From contig JAQTQF010000146.1 in the NCBI GenBank assembly GCA_028712345.1, forward strand, positions 1 to 5,048: DNA of 5,048 bases, read 5' to 3'. The position numbers and the translations under genes are program-made. The DNA comes from Phycisphaerae bacterium (GTDB lineage Bacteria > Planctomycetota > Phycisphaerae > Sedimentisphaerales > UBA12454). How positions within the stretch are numbered: position 1 is the first letter of the stretch; the number at the start of each line of letters is the position of its first letter. The notes beneath the pieces were generated by a model, which worked only from the letters and a program-made list of their open reading frames with translations, did no database searches and had not been told where the DNA came from. This document shows positions 4,843 through 5,048 of this stretch, in pieces.

Positions 4843-5048
4843 TTAATTTTTGTATCCCGGCCCCCAAAATTCCTGATTTTCTTCAGCGTTGGGCAGCGTA
4901 AGTTCAGGCCAGAATTTAAAATTGTCTGACTTATAATTTGGCGGTATAAATTTTGGCTCCGGGGCGCATTTTATTCCTTTTATACTGCTTATATGGCCGT
5001 CAACATAAAGAATATTCATTGAATCATTGTGATAGAAGCCGCTTGTTC
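4843..5048 (-). CDS. C-terminal part of an H-X9-DG pseudopilin-like protein (partial)
   Basis: From the window edge the minus strand is open in one frame down to TAA at 4845-4843, giving the last 67 residues of a protein that starts outside the window. Near the visible start is FYHNDSMNILYVDGHISSIKG. His at the sixth visible residue, nine residues, then Asp-Gly gives exactly the H-X9-DG motif found at the C-terminus of prepilin-type processing-associated proteins, which are very numerous in planctomycetes. These proteins have a class III prepilin leader at the N-terminus, not visible here. A Pro- and Trp-rich tail follows and ends in WGPGYKN. No good terminator follows on this strand; only an A/T-rich hairpin-like stretch (about 4831-4845) is visible. 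The next gene on the strand, the hemerythrin-like gene, starts 240 bp later, so the two are probably separate units. Confidence 0.82.
   Translation of the reverse strand, partial: TSGFYHNDSMNILYVDGHISSIKGIKCAPEPKFIPPNYKSDNFKFWPELTLPNAEENQEFWGPGYKN

Overview
The window looks like an accessory chromosomal region of a low-to-moderate GC planctomycete, probably of the Phycisphaerae / Sedimentisphaerales kind. This is inferred from the gene types together, with no search run. They are: a Cys-rich dockerin-like C-terminal repeat protein, small exosortase-type PEP-CTERM proteins, a pseudopilin with an H-X9-DG motif, a second GspG-like pseudopilin, and a GxxExxY (PD-(D/E)XK-like) gene beside short repeats.

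Left part (1-2585, all + strand). The window opens in the 3' end of a dockerin-like surface or secreted protein gene that carries an in-frame TAG. A 165-aa PEP-CTERM protein follows (510-1007) with its own terminator. A close paralogue (166 aa, about 84% identical by hand alignment) lies at 2028-2528, also with a terminator. Between the two copies is a layered repeat element. A GxxExxY gene is bounded by inverted repeats of about 27 bp, and the right-hand repeat is present twice with a 46-bp period. The gene is broken by a 112-bp palindromic (REP/BIME-like) insertion placed exactly after the codon for the predicted catalytic lysine, with TAAA on both sides. A good sigma70-type promoter lies just right of the element and would give the second PEP-CTERM gene a leader of about 275 nt.

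Right part (2646-5048). A 176-aa predicted lipoprotein of unknown function (+) converges on a minus-strand run. Read on the minus strand from the right edge, this run is: the C-terminal end of an H-X9-DG pseudopilin-like protein, then a DUF438/hemerythrin-like protein preceded by a perfect 7-bp inverted repeat and followed by a strong terminator, then a GspG-like pseudopilin.

The products are mostly cell-envelope or secreted: two exosortase substrates, a lipoprotein, two type II secretion/type IV pilus-like pseudopilins and a dockerin-like protein. The hemerythrin-like protein is the likely cytoplasmic exception and may sense or handle O2, NO or iron. Nothing here shows that the envelope genes form one pathway. 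The most unusual part is the nested repeat/nuclease-gene element between the two PEP-CTERM copies.
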